From assembly GCF_018069565.1 (NCBI RefSeq), contig NZ_JAGPNL010000002.1:620001-684000 (forward strand): 64,000 bases of DNA. The letters are read 5' to 3'. The translations under genes and the position numbers were made by a program. Origin of the DNA: Streptomyces tagetis (GTDB taxonomy: Bacteria > Actinomycetota > Actinomycetes > Streptomycetales > Streptomycetaceae). Positions 16,772 to 25,463 of this stretch are shown here, piece by piece (the first letter of the stretch is position 1; every line of letters starts with the position of its first letter). Under the pieces are notes generated by a model. The model did not search any database. It was not told the origin of the DNA and worked only from the letters and a program-made list of their open reading frames with translations.

Positions 16772-16816
16772 CGTGAGGGGGCCGGCGCCGCGATCCGCGG
16801 TGCCGGCCCCCTCACG
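16772..16816. terminator. Bidirectional hairpin terminator
   Basis: A perfect 15-bp stem, CGTGAGGGGGCCGGC at 16772-16786 pairing with 16802-16816, with a further CCGCG/CGCGG pairing inside the loop. It lies between convergent genes (importer operon and methyltransferase), so it can serve both strands. Confidence 0.85.
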
Positions 16817-16839
16817 CGTGTCCGCGGGAGCGGTCCCGG

Positions 16840-17631
16840 TCAGGGGATGCGGGCCACGCCCGCGTAGATCCCGCTCTCCTCCGGCTCCGGGCGCTCCTGG
16901 CCCTCGCCGTACCACTCGGTGGCGGTGACCAGGCCCGGCGGCACCAGTTCCAGTCCGTCGTAGAAGCGGGTCACCTCGGCGCGGTCGCGGAAGCCGAGGC
17001 GGATGCCGCCCTTGGCGTACTGCGCGATGACCTGCTCGGACAGCTCCGGGAAGAGGTCGATCGAGGCGTGCGAGAGGATCAGGTAGCTGCCCGAGGGCAG
17101 GGCGGAGACCAGGCCGCGGACGATGCCGTGGGCGTCCTGCTCGTCCGTGATGAAGTGCATCAGGGCGATCAGCGACAGGGCGATCGGCCGGTCGAAGTCC
17201 AGCACCTGCCGGGCGTGCCGCACTATCTCGTCCGGCTCGCGCACATCGGCCTGGATGTAGTCGGTGGCGCCCTCGGGGCAGCTCACCAGCAGGGCCTCGG
17301 CATGCCGCAGCACGATGGGGTCGTTGTCGGCGTAGACGACCCGTGCGGTCGGCAGGGTGCGCTGCACGATCTGGTGGAGGTTCGGCTCGGTGGGGATGCC
17401 CGTGCCGATGTCCAGGAACTGGTCGACGCCCTGGGAGGCGAGGTAGGCCACCGCGCGGTTCATGAACGCGCGGTTCTGCCGCGCCGCGTCCCGCGCCTCG
17501 GGCGGCAGCGTCTCGCCGACGGCCTCGTCGACGGGGTAGTTGTCCTTGCCGCCCAGCAGCCAGTCGTAGACGCGCGCGGGGTGGGCCCGGCTGGTGTCGA
17601 TGTGAGGAGGCTGGGAATGGTCCGTCGTCAT
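16840..17631 (-). CDS. SAM-dependent methyltransferase, SAV2177/DUF574 family
   Basis: 263 residues from ATG 17631, which has a GGAG eight bases upstream; a longer frame to 17682 is open but its extension is not family-like. The family hallmark near the N-terminus is RVYDWLLGGKDNYPVDE. The SAM-binding loop is VDQFLDIGTGIPT, followed by the acidic motif VVYADNDPIVLRHAEALL. Such proteins are numerous in Streptomyces and their substrates are mostly unknown. A paralogue lies at 50850-51671. It is monocistronic and converges on the siderophore operon across a strong hairpin. Confidence 0.93.
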   Translation of the reverse strand: MTTDHSQPPHIDTSRAHPARVYDWLLGGKDNYPVDEAVGETLPPEARDAARQNRAFMNRAVAYLASQGVDQFLDIGTGIPTEPNLHQIVQRTLPTARVVYADNDPIVLRHAEALLVSCPEGATDYIQADVREPDEIVRHARQVLDFDRPIALSLIALMHFITDEQDAHGIVRGLVSALPSGSYLILSHASIDLFPELSEQVIAQYAKGGIRLGFRDRAEVTRFYDGLELVPPGLVTATEWYGEGQERPEPEESGIYAGVARIP

Positions 17632-17760
17632 GGGCAGACTCCGTCGTCCGGGAGGCGTGGCATCGCCGCACTTTTCGATCATCGTACTGCCCCGGCGCGG
17701 GTTTCATGTACGGGTTGCGCGGCCCGAGTTGCGCGCCGTCCGCGGTGCTCGGCCGCTGCC

Positions 17761-18579
17761 TCAGCCACCTTCCTCACCTGCGTCTTCGTGCCTGTGGTGG
17801 TGCGGGCGCCAGTGGTGCTCGCCGAACCAGTGGCCCACCATCGCGCCGCCGAAGACGACGAAGCCGACCCCGATGAGCCAGGACTCCACCACGAGCACGA
17901 TGCCGACCGTCCCGTAGCTGATCGCGTTGTCCAGAATCAGGGAGGTGAAGACGAGGTAGGAGAAGCCGCGCAGCCCGATCAGGCCCACCATCGTGGCGAG
18001 CGCCCCCGGCAGGAGCGCGCGCCAGCGGACCTGGCTGCCCAGCAGGAAGTGCTGCCCCCACCAGAAGAACAGGATGCCGGTCGCGGTGGACAGCGCAATC
18101 CGCGCCGACCCGTGCAGCGTCGTGCGCGTCTGCACCTCCTGGTACAGGTACGCGGTCAGCAGCACCACCCACGTCATCTGCCGCCAGACCCGGTGCCAGG
18201 GCCCGGAGGGCAGCCCCCAGATCCGTTCGTAGCCGTTCTGCACGCTCGCGGCGAACGAGACACCGAAGACGCCGAGCGCGATACCGCCCCACACGCTGGT
18301 GGTGCCGACCACCTCGGTCGGCGGGCTGATGATGTCGGTGAGCACCCGCGCCGAGCGGCCGGACAGCCCCATGCCGTCGGCCAGCCACGAGGCGAAGCCG
18401 CCGCGGCCCAGCGGGTCGGCGGCGGCCACCACGATCAGCAGCGGGGCCAGGGTGACCAGGGCCAGCGTGGCGAACCCCATGGCCCGGTGCATCAGCTCCA
18501 GGTCCCGGCCCTGGCGCACCAGGTGGGACGCGGCCAGCCGGACCCACAGGCGGTGGAACGGGCGCCCTAACCGGTTCAC
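17761..18579 (-). CDS. YihY/BrkB family membrane protein
   Basis: 272 residues from GTG 18579, which has GAGGAG upstream. An amphipathic N-terminus is followed by about six hydrophobic segments, for example MGFATLALVTLAPLLIVVAA and YGTVGIVLVVESWLIGVGFV, and a His-rich C-terminal tail (HHWRPHHHRHEDAG). The family was once called ribonuclease BN by mistake; proposed roles are in transport or envelope integrity. The His-rich tail might bind metal but is short. It is monocistronic. Confidence 0.88.
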   Translation of the reverse strand: MNRLGRPFHRLWVRLAASHLVRQGRDLELMHRAMGFATLALVTLAPLLIVVAAADPLGRGGFASWLADGMGLSGRSARVLTDIISPPTEVVGTTSVWGGIALGVFGVSFAASVQNGYERIWGLPSGPWHRVWRQMTWVVLLTAYLYQEVQTRTTLHGSARIALSTATGILFFWWGQHFLLGSQVRWRALLPGALATMVGLIGLRGFSYLVFTSLILDNAISYGTVGIVLVVESWLIGVGFVVFGGAMVGHWFGEHHWRPHHHRHEDAGEEGG

Positions 18580-18807
18580 GGGGTGCTCCTCGGGAGGGGT
18601 CCCTTCGAGGACTCGCGGACGCGGCACGGGAGGACCCGCCGCTCACCGCCCGGTCCGTGTCGGTGGCGGTGCCACTCTCGCCGTCTACCCGGCCGGCCCC
18701 CGCGTCACCCGCCGCGCCCGGCAGATGCGCGCCCGCGGCGGTACGCGATGACACCGCCGGGTGAGTCCCTGTTGCGCGCCCGGCCCGGGTGGGGTCCGGT
18801 CACGGGC

Positions 18808-19212
18808 TCACGGGTCGGTGCGCTGCTGCTCCTCCCGCATCCGCTCGTTGTGCCAGGCGATGGCACGGCGGATCTGTGGCTCGTGCAGCCCGGTGCGGCA
18901 GGCGAGCTGGTCCATGGAGAGGGCGGGCGGTCCCGTGGTCAGGGCCCGGGTCAGCTTGGCCGCCCACAGCTCCTCCTCGACGAAGGGCCGGCGCAGGTAC
19001 TCCTGCTTGACCGTGTCGAAGTGCTCGTCGCAGCAGGCGGTGACGAGCCGCAGCCCGTCGAACCACTCGCTGCCGGAGTCCGCGGCGGAGGAGTCCGGTA
19101 CGTAGCCGCGCAGGGACTCGTGCTCGGGGAAGACCCGGGCACACAGGTCGCACAGTTCCATCCGGACCGGCTTCGCGGCCCGCCGTCCGTTCTTGCGCTT
19201 CCGCTTCCACAT
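18808..19212 (-). CDS. Conserved hypothetical protein with CxxC and C-C-x-x-H motifs
   Basis: 134 residues from ATG 19212, preceded by GGGAGG at four bases. The N-terminus is strongly basic (MWKRKRKNGRRAAKPVR), then LCDLCARVFPEHESL and ACCDEHFDTVKQEY give a possible zinc site (CxxC plus CCxxH). The C-terminal half (LSMDQLACRTGLHEPQIRRAIAWHNERM) resembles a helix-turn-helix. It could be a small DNA- or RNA-associated regulator; I do not recognise a named family. It has no operon partner, lying 177 bases after the conservon end on the same strand. Confidence 0.75.
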   Translation of the reverse strand: MWKRKRKNGRRAAKPVRMELCDLCARVFPEHESLRGYVPDSSAADSGSEWFDGLRLVTACCDEHFDTVKQEYLRRPFVEEELWAAKLTRALTTGPPALSMDQLACRTGLHEPQIRRAIAWHNERMREEQQRTDP

Positions 19213-19313
19213 AGCGCCTCCCGGAGTCACCAGAGCATGTCGACGCCGGTGTGCCGGATCGGGTCCGACGTCCCGATTGCCGGAGTTGCCCGATACGGGA
19301 GTGGCAAACGCGA

Positions 19314-19383
19314 CGTGAGGGCCGCCCTGGACGGCGGGGGACGCCGGGGGGACGGCGGGGGACGGCCCTCACGGTGGGAAACC
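19314..19383. terminator. Long-loop inverted repeat after conservon operon
   Basis: CGTGAGGGCCG at 19314-19324 pairs perfectly with 19373-19383. The 48-base loop contains short GGACGGCGGGG-type tandem repeats. It lies directly after the CYP154 stop codon, in the position expected for the conservon terminator. Confidence 0.6.
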
Positions 19384-19389
19384 GGCCGG

Positions 19390-20610
19390 TCAGCCCAGGG
19401 TGACCGGCAGCTCGAAGAGGTCGTTCTGCGTGACCACCGGCTTGTTGCGCAGCTCCGACACCGGCACCGCCAGGTCGAGCCGCGGATGACGGGCGTAGAG
19501 CGCGGGCAGCGCCACCCCCGCCTCCAGACGCGACAGGGCGGCCCCGGGGCACACGTGCGGACCGTGACCGAAGGAGATGTGCCGGTTCTCCGAGGTACGG
19601 GTGACGTCGAAGACGCCCGCGGTCGGCCCGTGCGCCCGCTCGTCCCGCCCCAGCGCCCCGTACGACACGATCAGCGCGTCCCCGGCCGGGATCACCCGGT
19701 CGCCGACCGGGACGTCCTCGGCCGCGAACCGGATCAGCACGTGGGAGGTGGGCGTCGAGTACCGCAGCGTCTCCTCGATCACCGCCGACCACTCCACCTC
19801 CCCCGAGAGCACCAGCTCCCGCTGCCCGGGGTGGGCGGAGAGGTTGACGACCGAGTTGACGATCAGCGAGATCGTCGTCTCGTGGCCCGCCGCCACCATG
19901 AGCTGGAGCGTGGAGACGATCTCCTCGTCGCTGAGGTGGTCACCGTTCTCCGAGGCCAGGATGAGCGCGCTGGTCAGATCGTCGCCGGGCGCCGCCCGCT
20001 TGGCCGCGACCGTCTCCCGCATGATCCCGGCCAGCTCGGTCAGGGTGGCGACGACCTCCTCGGGCGGCGTCTGCGTCGAGAAGAACTTCTCGAACAGCAC
20101 CTTCAGCCGGGGCAGCCGCTCCTCCTCGATGCCCATCAGATCGGCGACGACGTACATCGGCAGCGGGTACGCGAAGGCCGCCTTGAGGTCGACGACGCCC
20201 TCGGCGGGCAGATCGTCCAGGAGCCGGTCGGTCAGCTCGGTGATCCGCTTGCGCAGGTGCTCCACGCGCCGCGCGGTGAGCGCCTGGGCGACCAGCGTGC
20301 GCAGCCGCCGGTGCTCGGCGCCGTCCACGGTGAGCATCGACCGGCCGGGGTTGGCCAGCCCGATCAGCGGCCAGTCGGGGGCGATCTCGCCGCGCTGCCA
20401 GGCGCCCCACACGGAGATGTCCTTCACCAGGCGCGGATCGGTCAGCAGCGCCTTGGCCTCCGCGTGGTGGGTGACGGCCCAGACGGGCACGCCGCCCGGC
20501 AGCTCCACGGCGGCGAGGGGTCCCGCCGCGCGCAGCCGGGCGCTCTCGCCGTCCAGGTCGGTGACGAACGGGTCCAGCGCGATCCTGGCCTCTTCGGTGC
20601 CGGTGGTCAT
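19390..20610 (-). CDS. Cytochrome P450, CYP154-like, conservon-associated
   Basis: 406 residues with all canonical P450 motifs: I-helix AGHETT at 241-246, K-helix ETLR at 280-283, and haem loop FGHGPHVCPG with the thiolate C354. It is the last gene of the conservon, with its ATG overlapping the preceding P450 stop by four bases. In other Streptomyces conservons a CYP154/CYP157 pair occupies this position. CYP154 members hydroxylate macrolides, steroids or aromatics in vitro; the natural substrate here is unknown. A ferredoxin gene is not in the window. Confidence 0.95.
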   Translation of the reverse strand: MTTGTEEARIALDPFVTDLDGESARLRAAGPLAAVELPGGVPVWAVTHHAEAKALLTDPRLVKDISVWGAWQRGEIAPDWPLIGLANPGRSMLTVDGAEHRRLRTLVAQALTARRVEHLRKRITELTDRLLDDLPAEGVVDLKAAFAYPLPMYVVADLMGIEEERLPRLKVLFEKFFSTQTPPEEVVATLTELAGIMRETVAAKRAAPGDDLTSALILASENGDHLSDEEIVSTLQLMVAAGHETTISLIVNSVVNLSAHPGQRELVLSGEVEWSAVIEETLRYSTPTSHVLIRFAAEDVPVGDRVIPAGDALIVSYGALGRDERAHGPTAGVFDVTRTSENRHISFGHGPHVCPGAALSRLEAGVALPALYARHPRLDLAVPVSELRNKPVVTQNDLFELPVTLG

Positions 20611-21839
20611 GGTGACGTGCCTCCCAGGGCAGTGGTCGGGGTGAACCGCACGGGCAACTCGGTCAGCCCCCGCAGCCACGGCGAGGGACGACGGGTGAGG
20701 GAGCCGGCGGGCACGGCGAGGTCGATGTCCGGCAGCCGGTCGAGGACGACCTCGATGCCGGTCCGCGCGATCACCTCGGCGATCTCCTGCGCGGGGAAGG
20801 GACAGCGGTGCTCGCCGTGGCCGAAGGAGAAGTGCGCGTTGTTGCCGCCGGTGAGCGCGGAGCCGTCGGTGCGCACCAGCGGGTCGGAGTTGGCGCCCTG
20901 GAGACCGAGCAGAACGAGGTCGCCGGAGCGGATGCGCCGCCCGCCGAGCTGGGTGTCGCGGGAGGCCCAGCGGCCGGCCACGTTCTGCGTGGGGGTGTCC
21001 TCCCACAGCACCTCGTTCATGGCCTCCGCGACGCTGTTGCGCCCGCCGAACAGGGACGCCGCGAACCGGTCGTCGGTCAGCATCAGCCGCAGCGAGTTGC
21101 CGATCCAGTCCGCGGTCGGCTGGTGACCCGCCGCCATCATCACCATCAGGTCCTGGGCGATCTCCTCCTCGCTGAAACCGCTGTCGTCGGCGAGCATCCG
21201 GGAGGCGACGTCGTCGGCCGGACCGGCCCGGCGGTCGGCGAGCAGCCGGGCCATCGACGTCGCCAGGTGCGCCTGGCCCGCCAGCGCCCGCTCCCGGCCG
21301 TCGATCATGTCGTTGAGGGCGGTGACCAGCGCCGGGCCCTGCTCGTCGGAGAAGCCGTACAGCCGGGCCAGCACCCGCACCGGCAGCAGCATCGCGTACT
21401 CGCCGACGAGGTCCGCCTCCCCCTTGGCGCAGAGCCGGTCGACCAGCTCGTCGGCGAACCGCTCGGCGTGGGCGCGCAGCAGGTGCGGGTCGACCGCCTC
21501 CAGCGCGTCGCTGACCATGGCGGCGCGCAGCCGGTGCCGCTCGCCGACCGTGTAGAGGATCGACGGCTGCCTGCGGCCGATCATCGGCAGCAGCGGCCAG
21601 TCCTCGGGGATGTTCTCCCACTGGTTCCACAGGTCGGAGTCCCGGCTGAAGAGGACCGGGTCCCCGGTGACCTGGTGCAGCTCCCGGTAACCCAGCACCA
21701 GCCAGGCCGGTACGCCGCCGTCCAGCACCACCGGGGTGACGGCGCCGTGCTCGCGCCGCATCCGCCGGTACAGGCCGGCGGGGTCGGTCTGGAAGAGGGG
21801 ACCGCCCAGCGGTACGGCGTCGGTGGCGTCGGCGCTCAC
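20607..21839 (-). CDS. Cytochrome P450, CYP157-like, lacking ExxR
   Basis: 410 residues from a GTG overlapping the cvnD stop (GTGA). The haem loop FGHGEHRCPFPAQE carries the thiolate C346. The K-helix tetrad reads E276-V-L-W279, so the otherwise near-universal Arg of ExxR is Trp. The I-helix has AAGHQPT in place of AGxET, removing the acid-alcohol pair. CYP157 proteins are known to lack ExxR, so this is family-typical rather than gene decay. With CYP154 it forms the tail of the conservon and may act with the GTPase module in signalling or redox chemistry. Confidence 0.94.
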   Translation of the reverse strand: MSADATDAVPLGGPLFQTDPAGLYRRMRREHGAVTPVVLDGGVPAWLVLGYRELHQVTGDPVLFSRDSDLWNQWENIPEDWPLLPMIGRRQPSILYTVGERHRLRAAMVSDALEAVDPHLLRAHAERFADELVDRLCAKGEADLVGEYAMLLPVRVLARLYGFSDEQGPALVTALNDMIDGRERALAGQAHLATSMARLLADRRAGPADDVASRMLADDSGFSEEEIAQDLMVMMAAGHQPTADWIGNSLRLMLTDDRFAASLFGGRNSVAEAMNEVLWEDTPTQNVAGRWASRDTQLGGRRIRSGDLVLLGLQGANSDPLVRTDGSALTGGNNAHFSFGHGEHRCPFPAQEIAEVIARTGIEVVLDRLPDIDLAVPAGSLTRRPSPWLRGLTELPVRFTPTTALGGTSP

Positions 21840-22453
21840 ACCAGCTCCTGACGGGAGCCGGCGGCCTGGGCCGCGTAGTGCCCGCGCACGTGCTCCACCA
21901 GCGCGATCAGCACCTGCTTGCAGGACTCGCGGGAGCGCGCGTCGCAGTCGACCAGCGGCACCCTGGGATCGAGGTCGAGGGCCTCGCGCACCGCGTCCGG
22001 GGAGTGCCGGGGTCCGCCGAAGTCGTTGCAGGCCACGATGAACGGCGTGCCGTGGTGCTCCAGACGGTCGATCGCGTACCAGGAGTCGTCGATGCGGCGG
22101 GTGTCGACGAGGACCACCGCGCCGAGCGTCCCGGAGAAGAGCCGGTCCCACAGGAACCAGAACCGCTCCTGGCCGGGCGCCCCGAACAGGTAGAGCACGT
22201 TGTGCGCGTCGAGGCTGATGCGGCCGAAGTCGAAGGCGACGGTCGTCGTGGACTTGCCGCGCACCGCGCTGGTGTCGTCGACGGCCGCGCCGGCCTGCGT
22301 CATCGTCTCCTCGGTGTTGAGGGGGCGGATCTCGCTCACCGAGCGGACCATGGTCGTCTTGCCGACACCGAAACCGCCCACGACCACGATCTTCAGGCCG
22401 TTGTCGGCGGACGCACCCAGGGGGATACGGGGGTCAGAGGTTGCGGAGTCCAA
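21836..22453 (-). CDS. cvnD: CvnD, small GTP-binding protein of the conservon
   Basis: 205 residues from TTG 22453; this gives the MD-type N-terminus usual for CvnD, whereas no ATG or GTG fits before the P-loop. The Ras-like motifs are GGFGVGKTT (P-loop), TTTVAFDFGRI (switch region), FGAPGQERFWFLW (G3-like) and VACNDF in the place of NKxD. It overlaps the end of cvnC by 20 bases. CvnD is thought to be a molecular switch at the membrane receiving input from CvnA, CvnB and CvnC in a heterotrimeric-G-protein-like complex. Confidence 0.95.
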   Translation of the reverse strand: MDSATSDPRIPLGASADNGLKIVVVGGFGVGKTTMVRSVSEIRPLNTEETMTQAGAAVDDTSAVRGKSTTTVAFDFGRISLDAHNVLYLFGAPGQERFWFLWDRLFSGTLGAVVLVDTRRIDDSWYAIDRLEHHGTPFIVACNDFGGPRHSPDAVREALDLDPRVPLVDCDARSRESCKQVLIALVEHVRGHYAAQAAGSRQELV

Positions 22454-22781
22454 CGAGCACCTGCTCCAGGATGTCGGGGTCGGGAACGGCGGCCAGGCGC
22501 GGGTGACGCGCGCTCACGCGGCCCGCCGCGTGGAGGTCGGCGAGCAGGACCCGGGTGATGCCCACCGGCAGCCGCAGTTCGGCGGCGATCTCCACCACGG
22601 CGGCGGGCGCGCGGGTCATCCGCAGGATCGCCACGTGCTCCGACTGCATGCCGGGGGTCGGCTCGCACTCGGCGACGACGAGGGTGACCAGGTCGAAAGG
22701 GTTGTCCGGGCCGGACCGGCTGCGCCCCTGCGTCAGGGTGTACAGCCGGTCGGGCGCGTCGTCGCGGCCGGGGCGGCTCAT
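22434..22781 (-). CDS. cvnC: CvnC, DUF742 protein of the conservon
   Basis: 115 residues from ATG 22781, overlapping the cvnB stop by four bases (the much longer open frame upstream is a shadow of cvnA). DUF742 shows a compact winged-helix-like sequence: RLYTLTQGR, DLVTLVVAECEP, SEHVAILRMTRAPAAVVEIAAELRLPVG and RVLLADLHAAGRV. It is a core part of the conservon complex. Confidence 0.95.
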   Translation of the reverse strand: MSRPGRDDAPDRLYTLTQGRSRSGPDNPFDLVTLVVAECEPTPGMQSEHVAILRMTRAPAAVVEIAAELRLPVGITRVLLADLHAAGRVSARHPRLAAVPDPDILEQVLVGLRNL

Positions 22782-23185
22782 GCGGTGCGGGGCGGCGCGG
22801 TGAGGTGCTCGCCGAGCTGTTCCACCAGTTCGCTCATGTTGTGCCCGACGAGTCCGGCGTCGGCGTCCTCGGAGGTGACGACGGCCAGATGCGCGCCCTC
22901 GCCGGCCTCCACGATGAAGAGGATGCCGCCGTAGAACTCGGTCATCGCCGAACGGACCCCGCCGCTGCCGTCGCCGAACTCCACGGACGCGCCGTGGGAG
23001 AGCGACTGGATGCCGGCGGCGATCGCGGCGAGCTGGTCGGCCTGGTCGACGGTCAGCTCCGGGGTGCGGCACAGTTTGAGGCCGTCCCGGGAGAGCACGA
23101 GCGCGTGCCGCGCGTCCGGTGTGCGCTCCAGGAGGCCCTCGATGAGCCAGGTGAGCTTCTCGTCGGCGGTGGTCTGGCCGGTCAT
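22778..23185 (-). CDS. cvnB: CvnB, roadblock/LC7 domain protein of the conservon
   Basis: 135 residues. The roadblock fold is recognisable: a first helix LTWLIEGLLERTPDARHALVLSRDG, LAAIAAGIQSLSHGAS, and strands VRSAMTEFYGGILFIVEAGEGAHLAVVT, followed by the DAGLVGHNMSELVEQLGEHL helix. In bacteria these proteins act as GTPase-activating or docking subunits for small GTPases, matching CvnD downstream. It overlaps both neighbours by four bases. Confidence 0.95.
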   Translation of the reverse strand: MTGQTTADEKLTWLIEGLLERTPDARHALVLSRDGLKLCRTPELTVDQADQLAAIAAGIQSLSHGASVEFGDGSGGVRSAMTEFYGGILFIVEAGEGAHLAVVTSEDADAGLVGHNMSELVEQLGEHLTAPPRTA

Positions 23186-25230
23186 GAAGTGGTGTCGCCT
23201 TCCGGGTGCGCGTGAGTGGGGGAGGGATCGTCGGGGTGTGTCCCGTCCGGCGGGGCCGTGACCCGCTCCGCGCCCGGGGAGGTGTCCCGTGCGGCGGAGC
23301 CGTGGCCGGCGGACCGGACGGCCTGGCGGAAACTGCTGAAGCGGGCCACGCGGGCCTTCGCGTCGCCCTCGGCGGGCGGTGCGGCGGGTGGCGCCGCGGC
23401 GCGGGCGGCGCGGGTCCGTTCGGCCGCGGCGAGGGTCCGGCCGCGGCGGCGCCGGGGGAGTCCGGGCGGCTCGGTGCCGTCGGCCGCGGTGGACGCGGGG
23501 GCGGTCGCGGCCGAGGGGGCCGCCGTGTCCGCTGTGTTCGTGGTGTCCGCCGTGTCCGCCGTGTTGGTCGTGCGGTCCGTGCCGGGGGCGGAGGTACGGC
23601 GGGGCTGGTCGTCGGGGTGCGGCCGGGCGCCCTTGCCGGGGCGGGGGTCCTCATGGTGTGGGGCGGCCTGCGGGCGGGCCGGGGCCTCCGGGCTCTTCCG
23701 GGCGGCCGGGACGGCGGTGGCCGGGGGAGCGGCGGGAGGGGCGACGGGCTCGGCGGTCGCGCCGGTGCGGTCGGTGCCGTCGGCGCGGCCGGTCCGGGCG
23801 GGCTCGGTGCCTTGGTCGCGGGCGGTTGCGCCGGGCGTCTCGGCCGTCTCGGCGCTCGGGCCGGCGGGTGCGGGGGCCGTCAGGGAACCGGCCGTGGAAC
23901 CGGCCGTGGACGTGGAGCCGGCGGTGGGTACGGGGGTGGTCTGGGAGCCGGCCGTGGATACGGGGGTGGACCGGGAGCCGGCCGTGGATACGGGGGTGGA
24001 GCCGGACGCGGACCCGGTGGTGGACGGGGTGCCGGACCCGGTCGCGGAGCCCGTGCCGGTCGCGCCGGCCAGGATGTCCTGCGGGATGAGCACCAGCACG
24101 CCCGTACCGCCGCGCGCCGACGGCCGGAAGGACACCCGGAGCCCGTACTTGACGGACAGCCGGCCCACCACGGCCAGCCCGAGCCGGGTGCCGGTGAGGC
24201 CGCCGAGCCCGGCGGAGTCGCCGGACACCGCCCGCTCCGCCCGGCGCAACTGCACGTCGCCCATGACCAGTCCGCTGTCCTCGACGGACACGATGACCCC
24301 GGACGGCACCTCCTCCACGTACACGTGGACCTCGGCGGACGGCGGGGAGAAGGTGGCCGCGTTGTCCAGGATCTCGGCGAGCGCGTGCATGACGCCCTCG
24401 GCCGCGTGCCCCGCGACCGCGCTGTCGCTGACCGAGTGCACCCGCACCCGCCGGTAACCGGCGATGCGCCCCATGGCCCCGCGCAGGATCGACTCCATGG
24501 CGATCGGCCGGGCCCAGCGGCGGCCGGAGCGGGCCCCGGTGAGCACGGCGACGGAGTCGGCGATCCGGCCCGCCTGCGCGGTGCGGTGGTCGAGGTGGAG
24601 CAGGTCGGCGAGGACGTCCTCGTCGCTGTGCCGCTCCTCCATGGCCCGCAGGTCGGCGAGCATGCCGGTGGCCAGCGCCTGCATGCGGCCGGCCGCGTTG
24701 GCGGTCGCGGAGAGGGCGGCGGCGCGCTCGGAGGCGGCCAGGTCGAGCCGGGCCCGCAGCCGGGCGGTCTCCTCGGTGAGCCGGGCGACCTCCCGGTCCC
24801 AGCGCTCGGCCAGCCGGGTCCGCTCCCGCTCCGCCTCCTCGGCGGCACGCTCCGTCGCGCGCCCGTGCTCGGCGAGGAGGTCCTCGCGTTCGCGGGCCGC
24901 CTCCGCGCGCAGACGCTCCTGCCCGGCGCCCATCTCCCCGGCCAGCCGGGCCAGTTCCGCGTCGAGCCGCTCCGCCTCGGCGCGGGCGGCCTCCAGCGCC
25001 CGGCGGGCGGTCCGCGCCGTCCGCAGCGCGTGGACGGCCACGGTGAGCGCGGCGCACAGGAGGATCGCGCCCGCACTCCCGCCCAGGGCGAGGGGGACGC
25101 GCACCGAGGGCGGGGCGGCGGCGACGGCACCGCCGACGGCCAGCCCCGGCACCACCGCGCACGGCAGCGCGACGGCGGCGAGGGTACGGAGGGCGGGTCG
25201 GTCGCCGGGAGGGGCGGGCGCGGTCATCAA
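23182..25230 (-). CDS. cvnA: CvnA, sensor histidine kinase-like protein of the conservon
   Basis: 682 residues. Two N-terminal hydrophobic segments (about 18-40 and 48-68) are followed by a long Ala/Glu/Arg-rich coiled coil (about 70-190). The HATPase_c region has the N-box EILDNAATFSPP, VEDSGLVM and LGLAVVGRLSVKYGL. There is no classical HisKA phospho-acceptor, as expected for CvnA. After about residue 400 the protein is a disordered Ser/Thr/Pro/Ala tail with tandem decapeptides (TPVSTAGSRS type) and N-T-A-D-T repeats, ending in a basic segment. It heads the six-gene conservon; a divergent MarR gene lies 233 bases away. Confidence 0.93.
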   Translation of the reverse strand: MMTAPAPPGDRPALRTLAAVALPCAVVPGLAVGGAVAAAPPSVRVPLALGGSAGAILLCAALTVAVHALRTARTARRALEAARAEAERLDAELARLAGEMGAGQERLRAEAAREREDLLAEHGRATERAAEEAERERTRLAERWDREVARLTEETARLRARLDLAASERAAALSATANAAGRMQALATGMLADLRAMEERHSDEDVLADLLHLDHRTAQAGRIADSVAVLTGARSGRRWARPIAMESILRGAMGRIAGYRRVRVHSVSDSAVAGHAAEGVMHALAEILDNAATFSPPSAEVHVYVEEVPSGVIVSVEDSGLVMGDVQLRRAERAVSGDSAGLGGLTGTRLGLAVVGRLSVKYGLRVSFRPSARGGTGVLVLIPQDILAGATGTGSATGSGTPSTTGSASGSTPVSTAGSRSTPVSTAGSQTTPVPTAGSTSTAGSTAGSLTAPAPAGPSAETAETPGATARDQGTEPARTGRADGTDRTGATAEPVAPPAAPPATAVPAARKSPEAPARPQAAPHHEDPRPGKGARPHPDDQPRRTSAPGTDRTTNTADTADTTNTADTAAPSAATAPASTAADGTEPPGLPRRRRGRTLAAAERTRAARAAAPPAAPPAEGDAKARVARFSSFRQAVRSAGHGSAARDTSPGAERVTAPPDGTHPDDPSPTHAHPEGDTTS
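23941..24000 (-). repeat. Two 30-bp tandem repeats inside cvnA
   Basis: Two nearly identical 30-bp units (one mismatch at position 2 of the unit) encode TPVSTAGS-type decapeptides in the disordered tail of CvnA, with further degenerate units on both sides. They are in frame, so length changes would alter the linker only. Confidence 0.7.
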
Positions 25231-25463
25231 TCGGGTCCTCGCCAGGCCGCGGGAGCGGCCCTCGTCTCGTCCTTGGGGGCGCGAAATGGGTAGCGCTCGA
25301 TCACGTGGCGCTCAACTGGCGATCACTATAGGCGAGTTGGCGATCCATGTGAGAAGTGGCCCAGTGTATTTTCCGATCGGCCGTCACCTTCGTCCCGCAC
25401 GGCGGGTGCCGGGCCGGGGCGGGGCGGGCCCCCGCACCGTATCTTGTTTCACACTACATCTAA

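Noticed and set aside
20607..21839. Calling the CYP157 gene a pseudogene because ExxR is missing
   Set aside because: CYP157 proteins naturally lack ExxR; the frame and haem Cys are intact.
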